A DNA stretch of 64,000 nt from Ostreococcus mediterraneus (taxonomy: Eukaryota > Chlorophyta > Mamiellophyceae > Mamiellales > Bathycoccaceae), in the NCBI GenBank assembly GCA_012295225.1, contig WMKK01000003.1:310001-374000 (forward strand). Direction: 5' to 3'. The notes below the pieces were generated by a model that was not told the origin of the DNA, made no database searches, and saw nothing but the letters and a program-made list of their open reading frames with translations. This document shows positions 1-8,596 of the stretch, piece by piece. The position numbers and the translations under genes are program-made. The number at the start of each line of letters is the position of its first letter. Position 1 is the first letter of the stretch.

Positions 1-738
1 CTCAGCCGCAGCCTCAGCCTCGAGTCGCAGTCGCTCTTGCTCAGTTGCAGCTTCAGCCTCGAGCCGCAAGCGCTCTTGTTCAGCTCGCGCTTCCTCTTCA
101 GCAAGGCGTTGTGCTTCCATCTGGTGTTGTCGTTCCATTGCAGTTCGGGCTTCTTCGGCAGCTAAGCGCTCCTCCTCGACTCTCAGGCGTTTCGATTCGA
201 CACGTGCAGCTTCGACCGCGGCTTCGAGTCGCGCTCCAACGTTTTCCTGCCCCAACGCGTCCATCATCACTTGCGTCGTCTCACCCGTCGCAAGTTCCAC
301 GAACCCGTCCGGCACCTCCCATTGTGATTTTTGCGTTCGAGAATCAAAATAATATTCTTTCCCACCGCGCGTGTCTCGAAATTTCTCCCACGAAGCGCCG
401 CTCGCGTCAGCGTCGCGCGTCGCGTCCGCCAGATCACTCCCAACCTGCATCTCGCCATCGCCCGCAAACCCCACAAATCCCGCATCATCCGTCGACGACG
501 ACGCCATCTCATCACTCGCTTCGTCATCGTCGCCACCGAACGCCCCGAGCGCGTCCAACCCGTCGTCTTCGAACGCTAATCCGGAATCATCCGCTCCGAG
601 TGCGCCATCGTCAGCGATCGCCCGCGCGACGCGCGCGCCCGCCAGACACGCGGCGACGACGACGCACGACGCGACCACCGCGACGGTTCGTCGCGATGCG
701 CGGTGCGCGCGCGCGCGCTGTCCCCTCTCGCGAGGCAT
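1..738 (-). CDS. WW-domain, coiled-coil protein with N-terminal signal/anchor (C-terminus beyond window)
   Basis: The reading frame is open from the ATG at 738-736 to the left edge, so the C-terminus is missing. Residues about 15-40 are a basic stretch followed by a hydrophobic run (VAVVASCVVVAACLAGA), like a signal peptide or membrane anchor. An acidic linker follows. A WW domain lies at about 116-143: W117, the aromatic YYF block at 129-131, W140 and P143, with the usual 23-residue spacing between tryptophans. From about residue 175 the chain is Glu/Ala/Arg-rich heptad-like coiled coil up to the edge. WW domains bind proline-rich peptides; a WW domain after a signal sequence is unusual, so the topology is uncertain. 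The start is 74 bp from the divergent SEC11 start. Function not recognised. Confidence 0.75.
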   Translation of the reverse strand, partial: MPRERGQRARAHRASRRTVAVVASCVVVAACLAGARVARAIADDGALGADDSGLAFEDDGLDALGAFGGDDDEASDEMASSSTDDAGFVGFAGDGEMQVGSDLADATRDADASGASWEKFRDTRGGKEYYFDSRTQKSQWEVPDGFVELATGETTQVMMDALGQENVGARLEAAVEAARVESKRLRVEEERLAAEEARTAMERQHQMEAQRLAEEEARAEQERLRLEAEAATEQERLRLEAEAAAE

Positions 739-812
739 GGCGCACGTCGAGTTGTGGTGGTTATTTTTTACGCCCAGGTCCACACTGTCGAGCGCGCGTG
801 CGGTCGACGTCC
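739..812. promoter_or_regulatory. Compact divergent promoter, WW protein / SEC11
   Basis: Only 74 bp separate the two divergent start codons, so promoter and both 5' leaders must lie here or inside the genes. A T-run (TTATTTTTTACG, about 762-773) is the only clear AT-rich patch. Inferred from gene layout. Confidence 0.4.
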
Positions 813-1454
813 ATGGCGCGTCACTCGAAAGTACGCGCGGCGGCGGGCGAGACACCACCACCGACGGATGCCGGCGTCGAGGGCGACGTCGACGCCGCGG
901 CGGCGACGCCGACGGGGATGAAAAAACTCGCGCGATCGCTGGGCATCACGCGTCAGAGCACCTTACAGTGGACATCTTTAGCTCTCATCGTGACCACGGC
1001 GCTGATGATTTGGCGCGTGCTGGTGCTCACGACGCATTCGGACTCGCCGGTGGTGGTGGTGCTTTCGGGGTCGATGGAACCCGCGTTTGCGAGGGGTGAT
1101 TTGTTGTTGTTGCGCAACGAGAGACGCGCATCCGAGGTGGGCGAAGTCGTGGTGTTTGAAATCGACAACCGCGCGGTGCCGATCGTGCATAGGATTTTAC
1201 GAAAGCATGAGAATGGGGCTGATTGGGAGGATGATTCGAGGTTGATGCTGACAAAGGGGGATAATAATTATGCCGATGATGTGGCGTTGTACGCGCCGGG
1301 CCAACGGTGGCTACGCGAGAGTCACATCGTCGGTCGAGCGGGGCTTCTCATCCCGCATATCGGACGATTAACGATATTAATGAATGATTATCCGTGGTTT
1401 AAGTTTGGTTTGATTGGAATTTTAGGTTACTTTGTTGTCACCGGAAAGGATTAG
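813..1454 (+). CDS. SEC11: Signal peptidase complex catalytic subunit SEC11 (peptidase S26B)
   Basis: The 213-aa product is the ER signal peptidase that removes signal peptides from secretory proteins as they enter the ER. A single membrane segment lies at about 55-73. The catalytic serine is S87 in SGSMEP, followed by GDLLLL (95-100). H126 (VHRIL) takes the place of the bacterial lysine, as in eukaryotic and archaeal enzymes, and D150 sits in KGDNN. A second hydrophobic stretch at the C-terminus (FGLIGILGYFVV) matches the family. The N-terminus is about 35 residues longer than usual; a start at the ATG at 918 (MKKLARSLG) would give a more typical length. Upstream open sequence in this frame has no support. 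Confidence 0.93.
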   Translation: MARHSKVRAAAGETPPPTDAGVEGDVDAAAATPTGMKKLARSLGITRQSTLQWTSLALIVTTALMIWRVLVLTTHSDSPVVVVLSGSMEPAFARGDLLLLRNERRASEVGEVVVFEIDNRAVPIVHRILRKHENGADWEDDSRLMLTKGDNNYADDVALYAPGQRWLRESHIVGRAGLLIPHIGRLTILMNDYPWFKFGLIGILGYFVVTGKD

Positions 1455-1956
1455 CACAGTCGGTGAGCTCAAAGAGAGTTGAGCGCGGGCGTACTAGTCG
1501 ACGCGACGTCTTCGCGCCGGATGATATCGCAACTCACTTCGCGCGACATGCGTAGCACGCACACGCGCATACATAGTAGTGTACTTCGATGTAGTCATCT
1601 TTGTCATATTCATCATCATTTCTAGTTGTATCATCGTCAAACACAGCGTTTACGTGAACGCGCGAAGACGAGACTACAAAATGTCAAGACAAGATTCTCG
1701 AAACATCATCGGGACAGCGCTCATGCCGCAGTCCGAGACGCGCCGCCGAGCGTAGCGCCGAGCGGAATAGACCACACTCGTGCGAACGCGTGCACGTAAC
1801 GTCTACGCATCGACAGTGATCGCGCACGCGGTGCTCGTCGATAGAAAAACTCAAACTCAAACGCAGAGGGGAACGCAGCTGTCGCTCGACGACACCGCGA
1901 GAAGACGAGACAAACTCTTTTAACACACGCATCGCTTGCGTTCGCGCGTCGCCGCA
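1455..1956. other. Intergenic region without recognised gene
   Basis: About 500 bp between SEC11 and the E2 gene. It contains AT-richer sequence at about 1560-1660, likely the SEC11 3' end and the E2 promoter. Short open frames on both strands here have low-complexity Arg/Ser composition and no recognisable domain. No tRNA or repeat seen. Confidence 0.5.
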
Positions 1957-2514
1957 ATGGGGGAAAACTTGTCACCCGAAACCGTGCAACGCATCATGCG
2001 GCAATTAAAGGATCTGATGACCACGCCCGCGGAAGGCATCAGAGTCAAGGTGAATGAAGAAAACATCACCGACGTCGTCGCCGAGTTGGACGGACCGACG
2101 GATACGCCGTTTGAAGGTGGGATGTTTAAAATGCGGTTATCGCTTCCGACGGATTACCCAAATAATCCCCCGAAAGGCTTTTTTGTGACGAAGATTTTTC
2201 ATCCAAATATTCGACAACCGAGTGGGGAGATTTGCGTGAACACGTTGAAGCGGGACTGGCAACCGACGCACGGGTTGCGACACATTTTGATGGTGATTCG
2301 TTGCTTGTTAATCGAGCCGTTTCCCGAAAGTGCGTTGAATGAGGAGGCTGGTAAATTGTTACTCGAGGATTATGACGAGTATTTTAGACGAGCGAAGATG
2401 TACACGAGCATTCACGCCAAGCCCGAAGCGGACAAGGCGACCGAGACGAGCGAAGATGCTCCGGCCAGCAAGGCAAAAAAAGTAGACAAAAAGAAGAGCT
2501 TGAGAAGATTGTGA
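1957..2514 (+). CDS. UBE2S: Ubiquitin-conjugating enzyme E2, UBE2S (E2-EPF/UBC22) type
   Basis: 185-aa E2 with the UBC fold across about 8-155: HPN motif at 82-84 and catalytic C93 in GEICVNTLKRDW. The segment ESALNEEAGKLLLEDYDEYF is the conserved helical end of UBE2S-type enzymes. A basic Ala/Lys tail ends in LRRL, the tail with which animal UBE2S docks on the anaphase-promoting complex to extend K11-linked ubiquitin chains. That tail is the strongest reason to choose UBE2S over other E2s. The first real ATG in frame is at 1957; an upstream TTG-initiated reading (1936) is not needed. Probable role, by homology: chain elongation on APC/C substrates in mitosis. Confidence 0.93.
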   Translation: MGENLSPETVQRIMRQLKDLMTTPAEGIRVKVNEENITDVVAELDGPTDTPFEGGMFKMRLSLPTDYPNNPPKGFFVTKIFHPNIRQPSGEICVNTLKRDWQPTHGLRHILMVIRCLLIEPFPESALNEEAGKLLLEDYDEYFRRAKMYTSIHAKPEADKATETSEDAPASKAKKVDKKKSLRRL

Positions 2515-2718
2515 GACACCGGCGGCACATGGTCATCTCGTTGCAGCAGCACATTAGTAGTCGGGCGCTCGCGACGTTGGTTTTTCTTTGTAACGAGTGA
2601 GAAAAGAGGTTGCGATTTTCATGAATTCTGCGTTAAAAATCCGTGCTACAGTATAGAAAGTAATTGTATGTATTGGCGCGACACTTCAAATCGAGAAACC
2701 AGAGTGATGTTTAAACTC

Positions 2719-3633
2719 TTAAACTCTGGACTCTTGCGTTTCACCGGTGAATCTAGAACCAGACGACCCATCGTCGTCGCGGTCACCCCACGCGGTGTAA
2801 TCCTTTCTCGTCTTCAAGGGCGCGGAGGCATCCCCGACAATCTTAAGACCCGCATCATCACCACCGATGACGATATCGATGCAACCGTACTCCTTCGCTT
2901 CTAACGGGGACATGTAACGATCACGGTCGGTATCTTCGTCTATTTGCTTCACATCCTTCCCGGTGTGGAACGCCATCAATCTGTTCAAGTTTGCCTTGTG
3001 GTACATGATCTCCTTCGCCTGGATCTCGATATCCACTGCGCTCCCACTGGCACCACCGAGCGGTTGGTGAATCATAATCCGCGCGTTCGGCATGGACATA
3101 CGACGCCCCTTCTCACCCGCGGAGAGCAAAAACGCACCCATCGACGCCGCCAAACCGAGGCACACCGTCGACACCGGAGCCCGGCAAAACTGCATCGCAT
3201 CGTAAATCCCCATCCCCGCCGTCACGCTCCCCCCAGGAGAGTTAATGAACAACTTAATTTCCTTCGTCGGGTCTTGTTGATCGAGAAGCAACAACTGCGA
3301 AATCACCGCGTCGGCGTTAAAGTCATCCACTTGGTGCCCGAGAAACACGATTCTATTCTTCAGCAACATCCCAAACGGATCCCCGGCTTCGGATCGCGGC
3401 ACCACCGGACCAGCGCGCACGTCCATCGACGCATGCACCGCGTTCACGATCGACGCTTGCTCGGCAGACATCCCATCGTCATAGAACGCGCGAGACCCGG
3501 CGTTCGCGCGCGTCGTCATCGATCGGTGAGATAAACCTAACCCTCGCACTGCTTTCGTCGTCTTCGTCGTCGGTTTCACCGCCACCTTGGTTGCCCGCGT
3601 CGTCGCCGTCGTCGTCGTCGTCAAAGTCATCAT
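2719..3633 (-). CDS. CLPP: ATP-dependent Clp protease proteolytic subunit, plastid-type (nuclear ClpP)
   Basis: 304-aa serine peptidase of the Clp protease. A Thr-rich N-terminus (residues 1 to about 45), poor in acidic residues, looks like a plastid transit peptide. The peptidase domain shows [10 protein letters not shown] (131-140), nucleophile S164 (GLAASMG), H189 (MIHQPLGG) and D234 (EDTDRDRY), so the triad is intact. The C-terminal extension after about 265 is Asp/Ser-rich. The start is the double ATG at 3633, since the longer upstream frame is unsupported low complexity. A (GTC)n microsatellite sits just upstream. Its tail end faces the E2 gene and its start faces leucine aminopeptidase, a second proteolysis enzyme, over 147 bp. 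Confidence 0.95.
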   Translation of the reverse strand: MMTLTTTTTATTRATKVAVKPTTKTTKAVRGLGLSHRSMTTRANAGSRAFYDDGMSAEQASIVNAVHASMDVRAGPVVPRSEAGDPFGMLLKNRIVFLGHQVDDFNADAVISQLLLLDQQDPTKEIKLFINSPGGSVTAGMGIYDAMQFCRAPVSTVCLGLAASMGAFLLSAGEKGRRMSMPNARIMIHQPLGGASGSAVDIEIQAKEIMYHKANLNRLMAFHTGKDVKQIDEDTDRDRYMSPLEAKEYGCIDIVIGGDDAGLKIVGDASAPLKTRKDYTAWGDRDDDGSSGSRFTGETQESRV

Positions 3634-3640
3634 CGCGCAC

Positions 3641-3663
3641 GTCGTCGTCGTCGTCGTCGTCGT
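3641..3663. repeat. (GTC)n microsatellite upstream of the ClpP start
   Basis: Near-perfect run of GTC triplets, about seven to eight copies, beginning 8 bp upstream of the ClpP ATG. It would lie in the 5' leader or promoter. Confidence 0.75.
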
Positions 3664-3746
3664 GTGCGTCGTGTCGTGGCCGCGAACACGTCCGCGCGCG
3701 AGTATGTGACGCCCAAACGCCGACCCCCTGCCCAAGACATCGCTGG

Positions 3747-3756
3747 ACCCTAGGGT
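3747..3756. promoter_or_regulatory. Palindromic telo-box-like element ACCCTAGGGT
   Basis: A perfect 10-bp palindrome carrying ACCCTA on both strands lies 25 bp upstream of the aminopeptidase ATG, in the 147-bp gap shared with ClpP. Plant telo-boxes (AAACCCTA) act in promoters of growth-related genes; activity here is inferred. Confidence 0.35.
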
Positions 3757-3780
3757 GAATGTCCTGGTCACGATTGGTCG

Positions 3781-5553
3781 ATGAGTCCCTCTGCGCTCCA
3801 AAACGGCGCGCGCCGAGGCCCGAGAGGTTCGCGCGCTCGGCGCCGCCGCACACCCGCGCGCGCGTCGTCGATGCGCACGGCGTGCGCACGAGTGACGACG
3901 ACGATCGCGCGCGCGTGCGCGCGAGCGGCGAGCGGATCGGCGCACGCGTGCGCGAGAGAAGGCGCGAGAGAAGGCGCGAGAGTTGGATTGGTGGTGCGCC
4001 GAGGCGTGAGCGCATCGACGACTCGCGCGATGGCGGTGAGTGGGAAAGGGTACGCGCCCGTGCGGGAGGATGCGATGGGTGGTGTTGATGTCGTCGCGCG
4101 CGGGGATGTGAGCGCGGGGGCGGGGTTTGATATGGTGGTGTGGGGGGTGCGCGAGGAGGATTTGGACGCGGAGAGCGGCGCCATCGCGAGCGAGGCGCTC
4201 AAGGCGTTTGATGCGTCTACGGGTGGGGTGGTGTCGGCGATGATGGCAGAGAGTGAGTTTAAAGCAAAGGCTGGATCGAGTGCGTTTTCGCGCGCGAGAG
4301 GTGGATCGGCGACGCACGTGGGCGTGGTCGGGTTGGGGAAGGGCGACGACGCGGCCAAGACGTCGACGCTCACGCAGCTCGGGTCCGTGGCTGCGGCGCA
4401 GGCGCAAAAGGCCAAGTGTAAGACGCTCGGGATCAAAGGTGCGGATGCCAACCCGAATGCGTGCGCGGCAGGGGCGTATCTTGGCGCGACGGAGGATCAA
4501 CGTTTCAAATCAAAGCCGCAAGCCAAGACGTTGGCGTCGGTGTCCTTGCTCGACGTCACCGCGGATGTTTCTGCGGGTAAGGCTCGCGCACAAGGCGTGC
4601 AAATGACCAAGGAACTCGTCGCAGCGCCACCAAACGTGGTGACGCCGAGTGCTATGGCAGAAGTGGCGAAGATGATTGCCGCGCAACACTCGGACTGCAT
4701 GACGGTGGAAATTCTTGAAAAGGCGGATTGCGAAAAGCTCGGTATGGGATCGTTTTTGGGGGTCTCCGAGGCAAGCGACGAGCCACCGAAGTTTATTCAT
4801 CTCACGTATAAGGGCAAAGGAAGTGATTTGAAGAAAGTTGCCGTTGTCGGTAAGGGTTTAACGTTTGATAGCGGCGGTTACAACTTGAAAGCCGGCGCCG
4901 GCTCGATGATTGAAATGATGAAGTTCGACATGGGTGGCGCTGGTGCCACTCTTGGTGCGGCTAAAATTATCGGCGCAACTAAGCCTGAAGGCGTGGAAGC
5001 GCACTTCATCATCGCTTCTTGCGAAAACATGATTGGCTCCCGCGGTTTGCGTCCGGGTGACATTCTCACCGCATCCAACGGGAAAACCATCGAGGTCAAC
5101 AACACCGACGCCGAAGGTCGCTTGACGCTCGCTGACGCGTTGGTATTCGCCGATAAGAACTGTGGCGCCACCGCCATCGTTGACGTCGCGACGCTCACTG
5201 GAGCTATTATCGTCGCGCTCGGCGACGGCATCGCCGGTTTATTTTCCCCGACGGACGCTGGCGCCAAGCGCATGGAAGACGCCGCCAAGGATGCCGGTGA
5301 AGAAACCTGGCGCATGCCAATGCCCGATTCCATGTGGTCCATCATGAAGAGTGACATCGCTGACATGAAGAACACCGGTAGCCGCGGCGGCGGTTCCATC
5401 ACCGCCGCGTTGTTCTTGAAGCAATACGTTTCTGAAAACATCGAGTGGTCGCACTGGGACATCGCCGGTCCGGTATGGAACGACAAATTAGGTGGCGCCA
5501 CTGGGTTCGGCGCCGCAACGCTCGCCACGTGGGTGGCGTCGTTTAAGAAGTAA
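3781..5553 (+). CDS. LAP: Leucine aminopeptidase, peptidase family M17, organelle-targeted
   Basis: 590-aa dimetal aminopeptidase that removes N-terminal residues from peptides. The first 80 or so residues are Arg/Ala-rich with no acidic residues for long stretches, consistent with a plastid or mitochondrial transit peptide. An M17 N-terminal domain follows (about 95-250), then the catalytic domain with [12 protein letters not shown] (356-367; active-site lysine and first metal aspartate) and the family signature NTDAEGRL (441-448). Substrate-pocket sequence [10 protein letters not shown] lies near the C-terminus. The ATG at 3871 (MRTACARV) is an equally possible start and would still leave a transit peptide. 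Confidence 0.94.
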   Translation: MSPSALQNGARRGPRGSRARRRRTPARASSMRTACARVTTTIARACARAASGSAHACAREGAREGARVGLVVRRGVSASTTRAMAVSGKGYAPVREDAMGGVDVVARGDVSAGAGFDMVVWGVREEDLDAESGAIASEALKAFDASTGGVVSAMMAESEFKAKAGSSAFSRARGGSATHVGVVGLGKGDDAAKTSTLTQLGSVAAAQAQKAKCKTLGIKGADANPNACAAGAYLGATEDQRFKSKPQAKTLASVSLLDVTADVSAGKARAQGVQMTKELVAAPPNVVTPSAMAEVAKMIAAQHSDCMTVEILEKADCEKLGMGSFLGVSEASDEPPKFIHLTYKGKGSDLKKVAVVGKGLTFDSGGYNLKAGAGSMIEMMKFDMGGAGATLGAAKIIGATKPEGVEAHFIIASCENMIGSRGLRPGDILTASNGKTIEVNNTDAEGRLTLADALVFADKNCGATAIVDVATLTGAIIVALGDGIAGLFSPTDAGAKRMEDAAKDAGEETWRMPMPDSMWSIMKSDIADMKNTGSRGGGSITAALFLKQYVSENIEWSHWDIAGPVWNDKLGGATGFGAATLATWVASFKK

Positions 5554-5641
5554 ACGCTCACATCGATTTTTGTTAATAATCACACGTCACACATAAAAGC
5601 GTACGCAGCGCCGCCAGCGCGCCACACTTGGAGGCGCACCG

Positions 5642-7093
5642 ATGTCACGCGCGATGCGTCTCGCGCTCGCGATCGCGTGCATCGCATGCGCAGTACACGC
5701 CGAAGCATCGCAGTACGGCGCGCGCGCGCCAGTGTCGCGTCGAGCTGGTCCGGACTTCGCCGCCGACGTCGGGACAACACCAACATCCTCGCCGACGATT
5801 TCTTCGTCGTCGTACGACAACCCACGACTTCGAGCGTACACGTGGGGCATCGGTGGTGACCGCGTTGGGCGACCCTCTCGCCCGAGTGCGCTGCCGCCTG
5901 GACCGATCGAGCTCGACGCCGCGCTCGGGAACGTCGTCGCCGTCGCCGCGAGCGGGCACACCGCGTTCATCCTCGAAGACGGCTCGCTCTACACCGCCGG
6001 TCGCAACGCCTCCGATGGCGGTGGCGGTCGCGGGTCTCCACCAATCGCTGACGCTGGGCAGATCGGGCGGGATGGGCCGCTGGGCGCGCCGGGACGCGTG
6101 CTGGGGGCGTTACGCGACGAGCGCGCGACGAGCGTCGGGTGCGGACGATATCACACCGTCGTGAGCACGGAAAGCGGACGCGTGTATTCTTTTGGCTTGA
6201 ACGACCGCGGACAGCTTGGGACAAAAGGAGTCATGGGGCGCGTTCCCGATTCGTCGTCGTGTACGTGCGATAGCGGGATGAATTGTGATTGTAGCGAAGG
6301 CGCGGAGGGAGAGACGCCGCTGGCGCCGGGCGAAGCGTGCGACAGAGGCGCGGCGTGTCGGTCGGGCGTTCCCGTGCACGTCGACGTGTGGGGTGAGAAA
6401 ATAAATAGTGTCGCCGCTGGTCGCTACACGAGCGCCGCGGTGAGCGAAAAGGGCGAGGTTTTTGTGTGGGGGTTGAACGCGTGCGCCGGCGACGGGAATT
6501 TGCGAGACGAGCTGTTGACGAACGTGAAATCGGCTAATCAACCTAGGAGAATTCTCGGCATCACGGATGTGGTTAAAGTAGATATTGGATACGTTGCGAT
6601 GATTTTTCTGACGTCCAAAGGTGAGGTATACACGTGCTACACTGGGTTTGATGGATACGCCGGCGCGAACGCCGACGCTTCGGCGTCCACGGCGCTAAAA
6701 AAACACGCGGTATTTTCATCCGGAACGGGCGCATCTGACGTCGCCACGGGACGCTGTCATTTCGTCGCGAGCACCACAGCGGGTAAGGTGTACACATGGG
6801 GATGTCCCAACGCCCTAGGTCGCACGTACGGCGACAACCACGAACCCACGTCGCTGAGCGTAGACATGTCTCGCGAATTCGTCGTCTCCGTCTCCGCGGG
6901 CGAATACTTCACCCTCATGCTCACGCGAGACGGCACAATCTACGGCACGGGCGACAGCAACAGCGGACAACTCGGCGCGAAGATTGCGGGGTCAAAATTC
7001 AAAACCCCGATCCGCCTCGCCTCATCGCCGCCGCGCGTCCTCGCCGTAACCGCCGGATACCAACACGCCGCCGCGATCGCTCGGAACGTCTAG
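5642..7093 (+). CDS. RCC1-repeat beta-propeller protein with signal peptide
   Basis: 483 aa. Residues 1-22 (MSRAMRLALAIACIACAVHA) are a clear signal peptide, so the propeller is probably lumenal or secreted, unlike nuclear RCC1. RCC1 blades run from about 60 to 480, seen in recurrent patterns such as VAVAASGHTAFILEDGSLYTAG, RYHTVVSTESGRVYSFG followed by NDRGQLG, GRYTSAAVSEKGEVFVWG, GRCHFVASTTAGKVYTWG and GEYFTLMLTRDGTIYGTG with SNSGQLG. An insertion at about 205-245 holds a cluster of eight cysteines (for example CTCDSGMNCDC), which could form disulfides in the ER. The RCC1 fold is clear, but the ligand is unknown. Confidence 0.85.
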   Translation: MSRAMRLALAIACIACAVHAEASQYGARAPVSRRAGPDFAADVGTTPTSSPTISSSSYDNPRLRAYTWGIGGDRVGRPSRPSALPPGPIELDAALGNVVAVAASGHTAFILEDGSLYTAGRNASDGGGGRGSPPIADAGQIGRDGPLGAPGRVLGALRDERATSVGCGRYHTVVSTESGRVYSFGLNDRGQLGTKGVMGRVPDSSSCTCDSGMNCDCSEGAEGETPLAPGEACDRGAACRSGVPVHVDVWGEKINSVAAGRYTSAAVSEKGEVFVWGLNACAGDGNLRDELLTNVKSANQPRRILGITDVVKVDIGYVAMIFLTSKGEVYTCYTGFDGYAGANADASASTALKKHAVFSSGTGASDVATGRCHFVASTTAGKVYTWGCPNALGRTYGDNHEPTSLSVDMSREFVVSVSAGEYFTLMLTRDGTIYGTGDSNSGQLGAKIAGSKFKTPIRLASSPPRVLAVTAGYQHAAAIARNV

Positions 7094-7354
7094 CGCCCAT
7101 CCACCCCGCGCGCGCGCCATTAGATTTTCGCGCGCATAGCCACATCACGATTTTAGCGTTGTCATCCACACGCGTCCACGGCGCGCGAGGGCACACACAC
7201 ATCAAGCTCGACCGATGAATACCAAAATATCTTCACACAGGCACCACATTTTTTGAAATCGAACCGTTATCCGTGCACCTGTTGACCGCACACCGACGCG
7301 CGTGCCGCGCGTATCGCGCTCGAACGGCGCGCACACGCGCATCGCACGGCGAGG

Positions 7355-7690
7355 ATGAAATCGCCTCCGCGACCGGTGCTGTCGCGCACGCACGCGCGCG
7401 ACGCGACGCTCGTCGTGAGCAACTCGAAAGCGCGCGACTTTTCCTACTACCTCACCCAAGCCAAGGCACTGCTCCGCGCGCACGGCGTGGTGAAGCTCTC
7501 GGGCGTGGGCGCGGCGACGCAACACGCGCTCGTGGTGAGCGAAGTGCTCGAGGCGCGAGGAGAGGCGAGCGTGAAGCACGTGGAGACGAGCACGTTGAGG
7601 TACGACGCGGAGGAGGAGGACGAGGACGCGTGGACGCACGGAGCGAAAGTTGAAGTCACGCTCGAGGCGGCGGCGCTTGTGAAAAAGTGA
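7355..7690 (+). CDS. Alba-family DNA/RNA-binding protein (Alba / Rpp20-Rpp25-like)
   Basis: 111 aa, essentially one Alba domain. It opens with LVVSNSKARDFSYYLTQAK (about 19-37), continues with the helix-turn LLRAHGVVKLSGVGAATQHA and the strands VKHVETSTLRY and AKVEVTLEA, the usual Alba order. Alba proteins bind nucleic acids in chromatin, mRNPs or as RNase P/MRP subunits; which of these applies cannot be told from length alone. The short N-terminus is basic, and no C-terminal RGG tail is present. Confidence 0.82.
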   Translation: MKSPPRPVLSRTHARDATLVVSNSKARDFSYYLTQAKALLRAHGVVKLSGVGAATQHALVVSEVLEARGEASVKHVETSTLRYDAEEEDEDAWTHGAKVEVTLEAAALVKK

Positions 7691-7919
7691 ACGCGCGCGC
7701 GGGTGAATTAAGTCATAAAATTGTGTAGGATGCAGTGCAATGTTGTATGATGGGTGTACCGTGAGCAGAAAACAGTGTAAAAAATTAATATTGAAAGAAG
7801 ATGACTGTACAAACCGCCGGCGGCGCCCTTCGCGACGTCTAGTACGACAACACGCGATGGATGTGCTATTATGGCTGACTATGTGACTACATGTTTGACT
7901 ATGATTCTATCGCGTGTGT

Positions 7920-8501
7920 CTATGGCACCGACGCGCCGACGCGACGCTCGAGCGATTCCGGCGCGAGCGCGCGGTGCGGTTTCGGCGCCTTTGGATTGCC
8001 TCGAATATAAAATTCCTGAAACAATCGCACGGCTTCGTCGGCAAACAAACCACCGATGGACTCATACGGCGCACCGCGCGCGCGATCGTGCGCGCACGAC
8101 CCACACCCAGTGTCGTGCACGTCGAGCACGGTGCCGTTACCGCCAAACTTGTCGTTCGCGCACCCGTACACCGCGCGTTTGATCCCCAGCGCGCTCAACG
8201 CCCCCGCACACATCACGCACGGCTCGCACGTGACGTACAACGAACACGACCCAAACGCACATCGCCTGACGTCGCCGTCATTCGCCACCAACCACGCGTC
8301 GATGGCTTCAAACTCTGCGTGCCTCGTCCCATTCCTCGTGGCGTTGGTTCGATTGCGCCCGCGCGCGACGACGACGCCCGTGTGATCGTCCACGAGCACG
8401 CAACCGCACGGAACTTCCCACTCATCGAGCGCGCGCGCGGCTTCCGCGAGCGCTTCGCGCATGTGCGCCTCGTCGCTCGGCGTGAATTCGCCGGTCGCCA
8501 T
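7920..8501 (-). CDS. TAD2: tRNA-specific adenosine-34 deaminase catalytic subunit TAD2/ADAT2
   Basis: 193 aa, cytidine-deaminase fold. Zinc and catalytic residues are intact: H61-A-E63 and P94-C-V-M-C98. Together with a TAD3 partner this enzyme converts A34 to inosine in tRNA anticodons. The segment YGCANDKFGGNGTVLDVHD is characteristic of eukaryotic ADAT2. The only in-frame ATG that precedes the domain closely is at 8501; the longer frame to 8603 would start at GTG. The divergent GYF gene starts 95 bp away. Confidence 0.92.
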   Translation of the reverse strand: MATGEFTPSDEAHMREALAEAARALDEWEVPCGCVLVDDHTGVVVARGRNRTNATRNGTRHAEFEAIDAWLVANDGDVRRCAFGSCSLYVTCEPCVMCAGALSALGIKRAVYGCANDKFGGNGTVLDVHDTGCGSCAHDRARGAPYESIGGLFADEAVRLFQEFYIRGNPKAPKPHRALAPESLERRVGASVP

Positions 8502-8596
8502 GGCGCACGCGCGCCGTTGTGCGGCATTGGCCGACGCGCGGCGCCTCCCACGCACGACCGCCGACGACGGGGAGACGCCGCCGACGACGCGGGGTG
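8502..8596. promoter_or_regulatory. Divergent promoter, TAD2 / GYF protein
   Basis: 95 bp between two divergent start codons, GC-rich throughout, with no TATA-like sequence visible. Promoter role inferred from layout. Confidence 0.35.

Noticed and set aside
2668-2904. 78-aa open frame over the 3' end of ClpP
   Set aside because: Antisense to the ClpP C-terminal coding region, with no recognisable domain.
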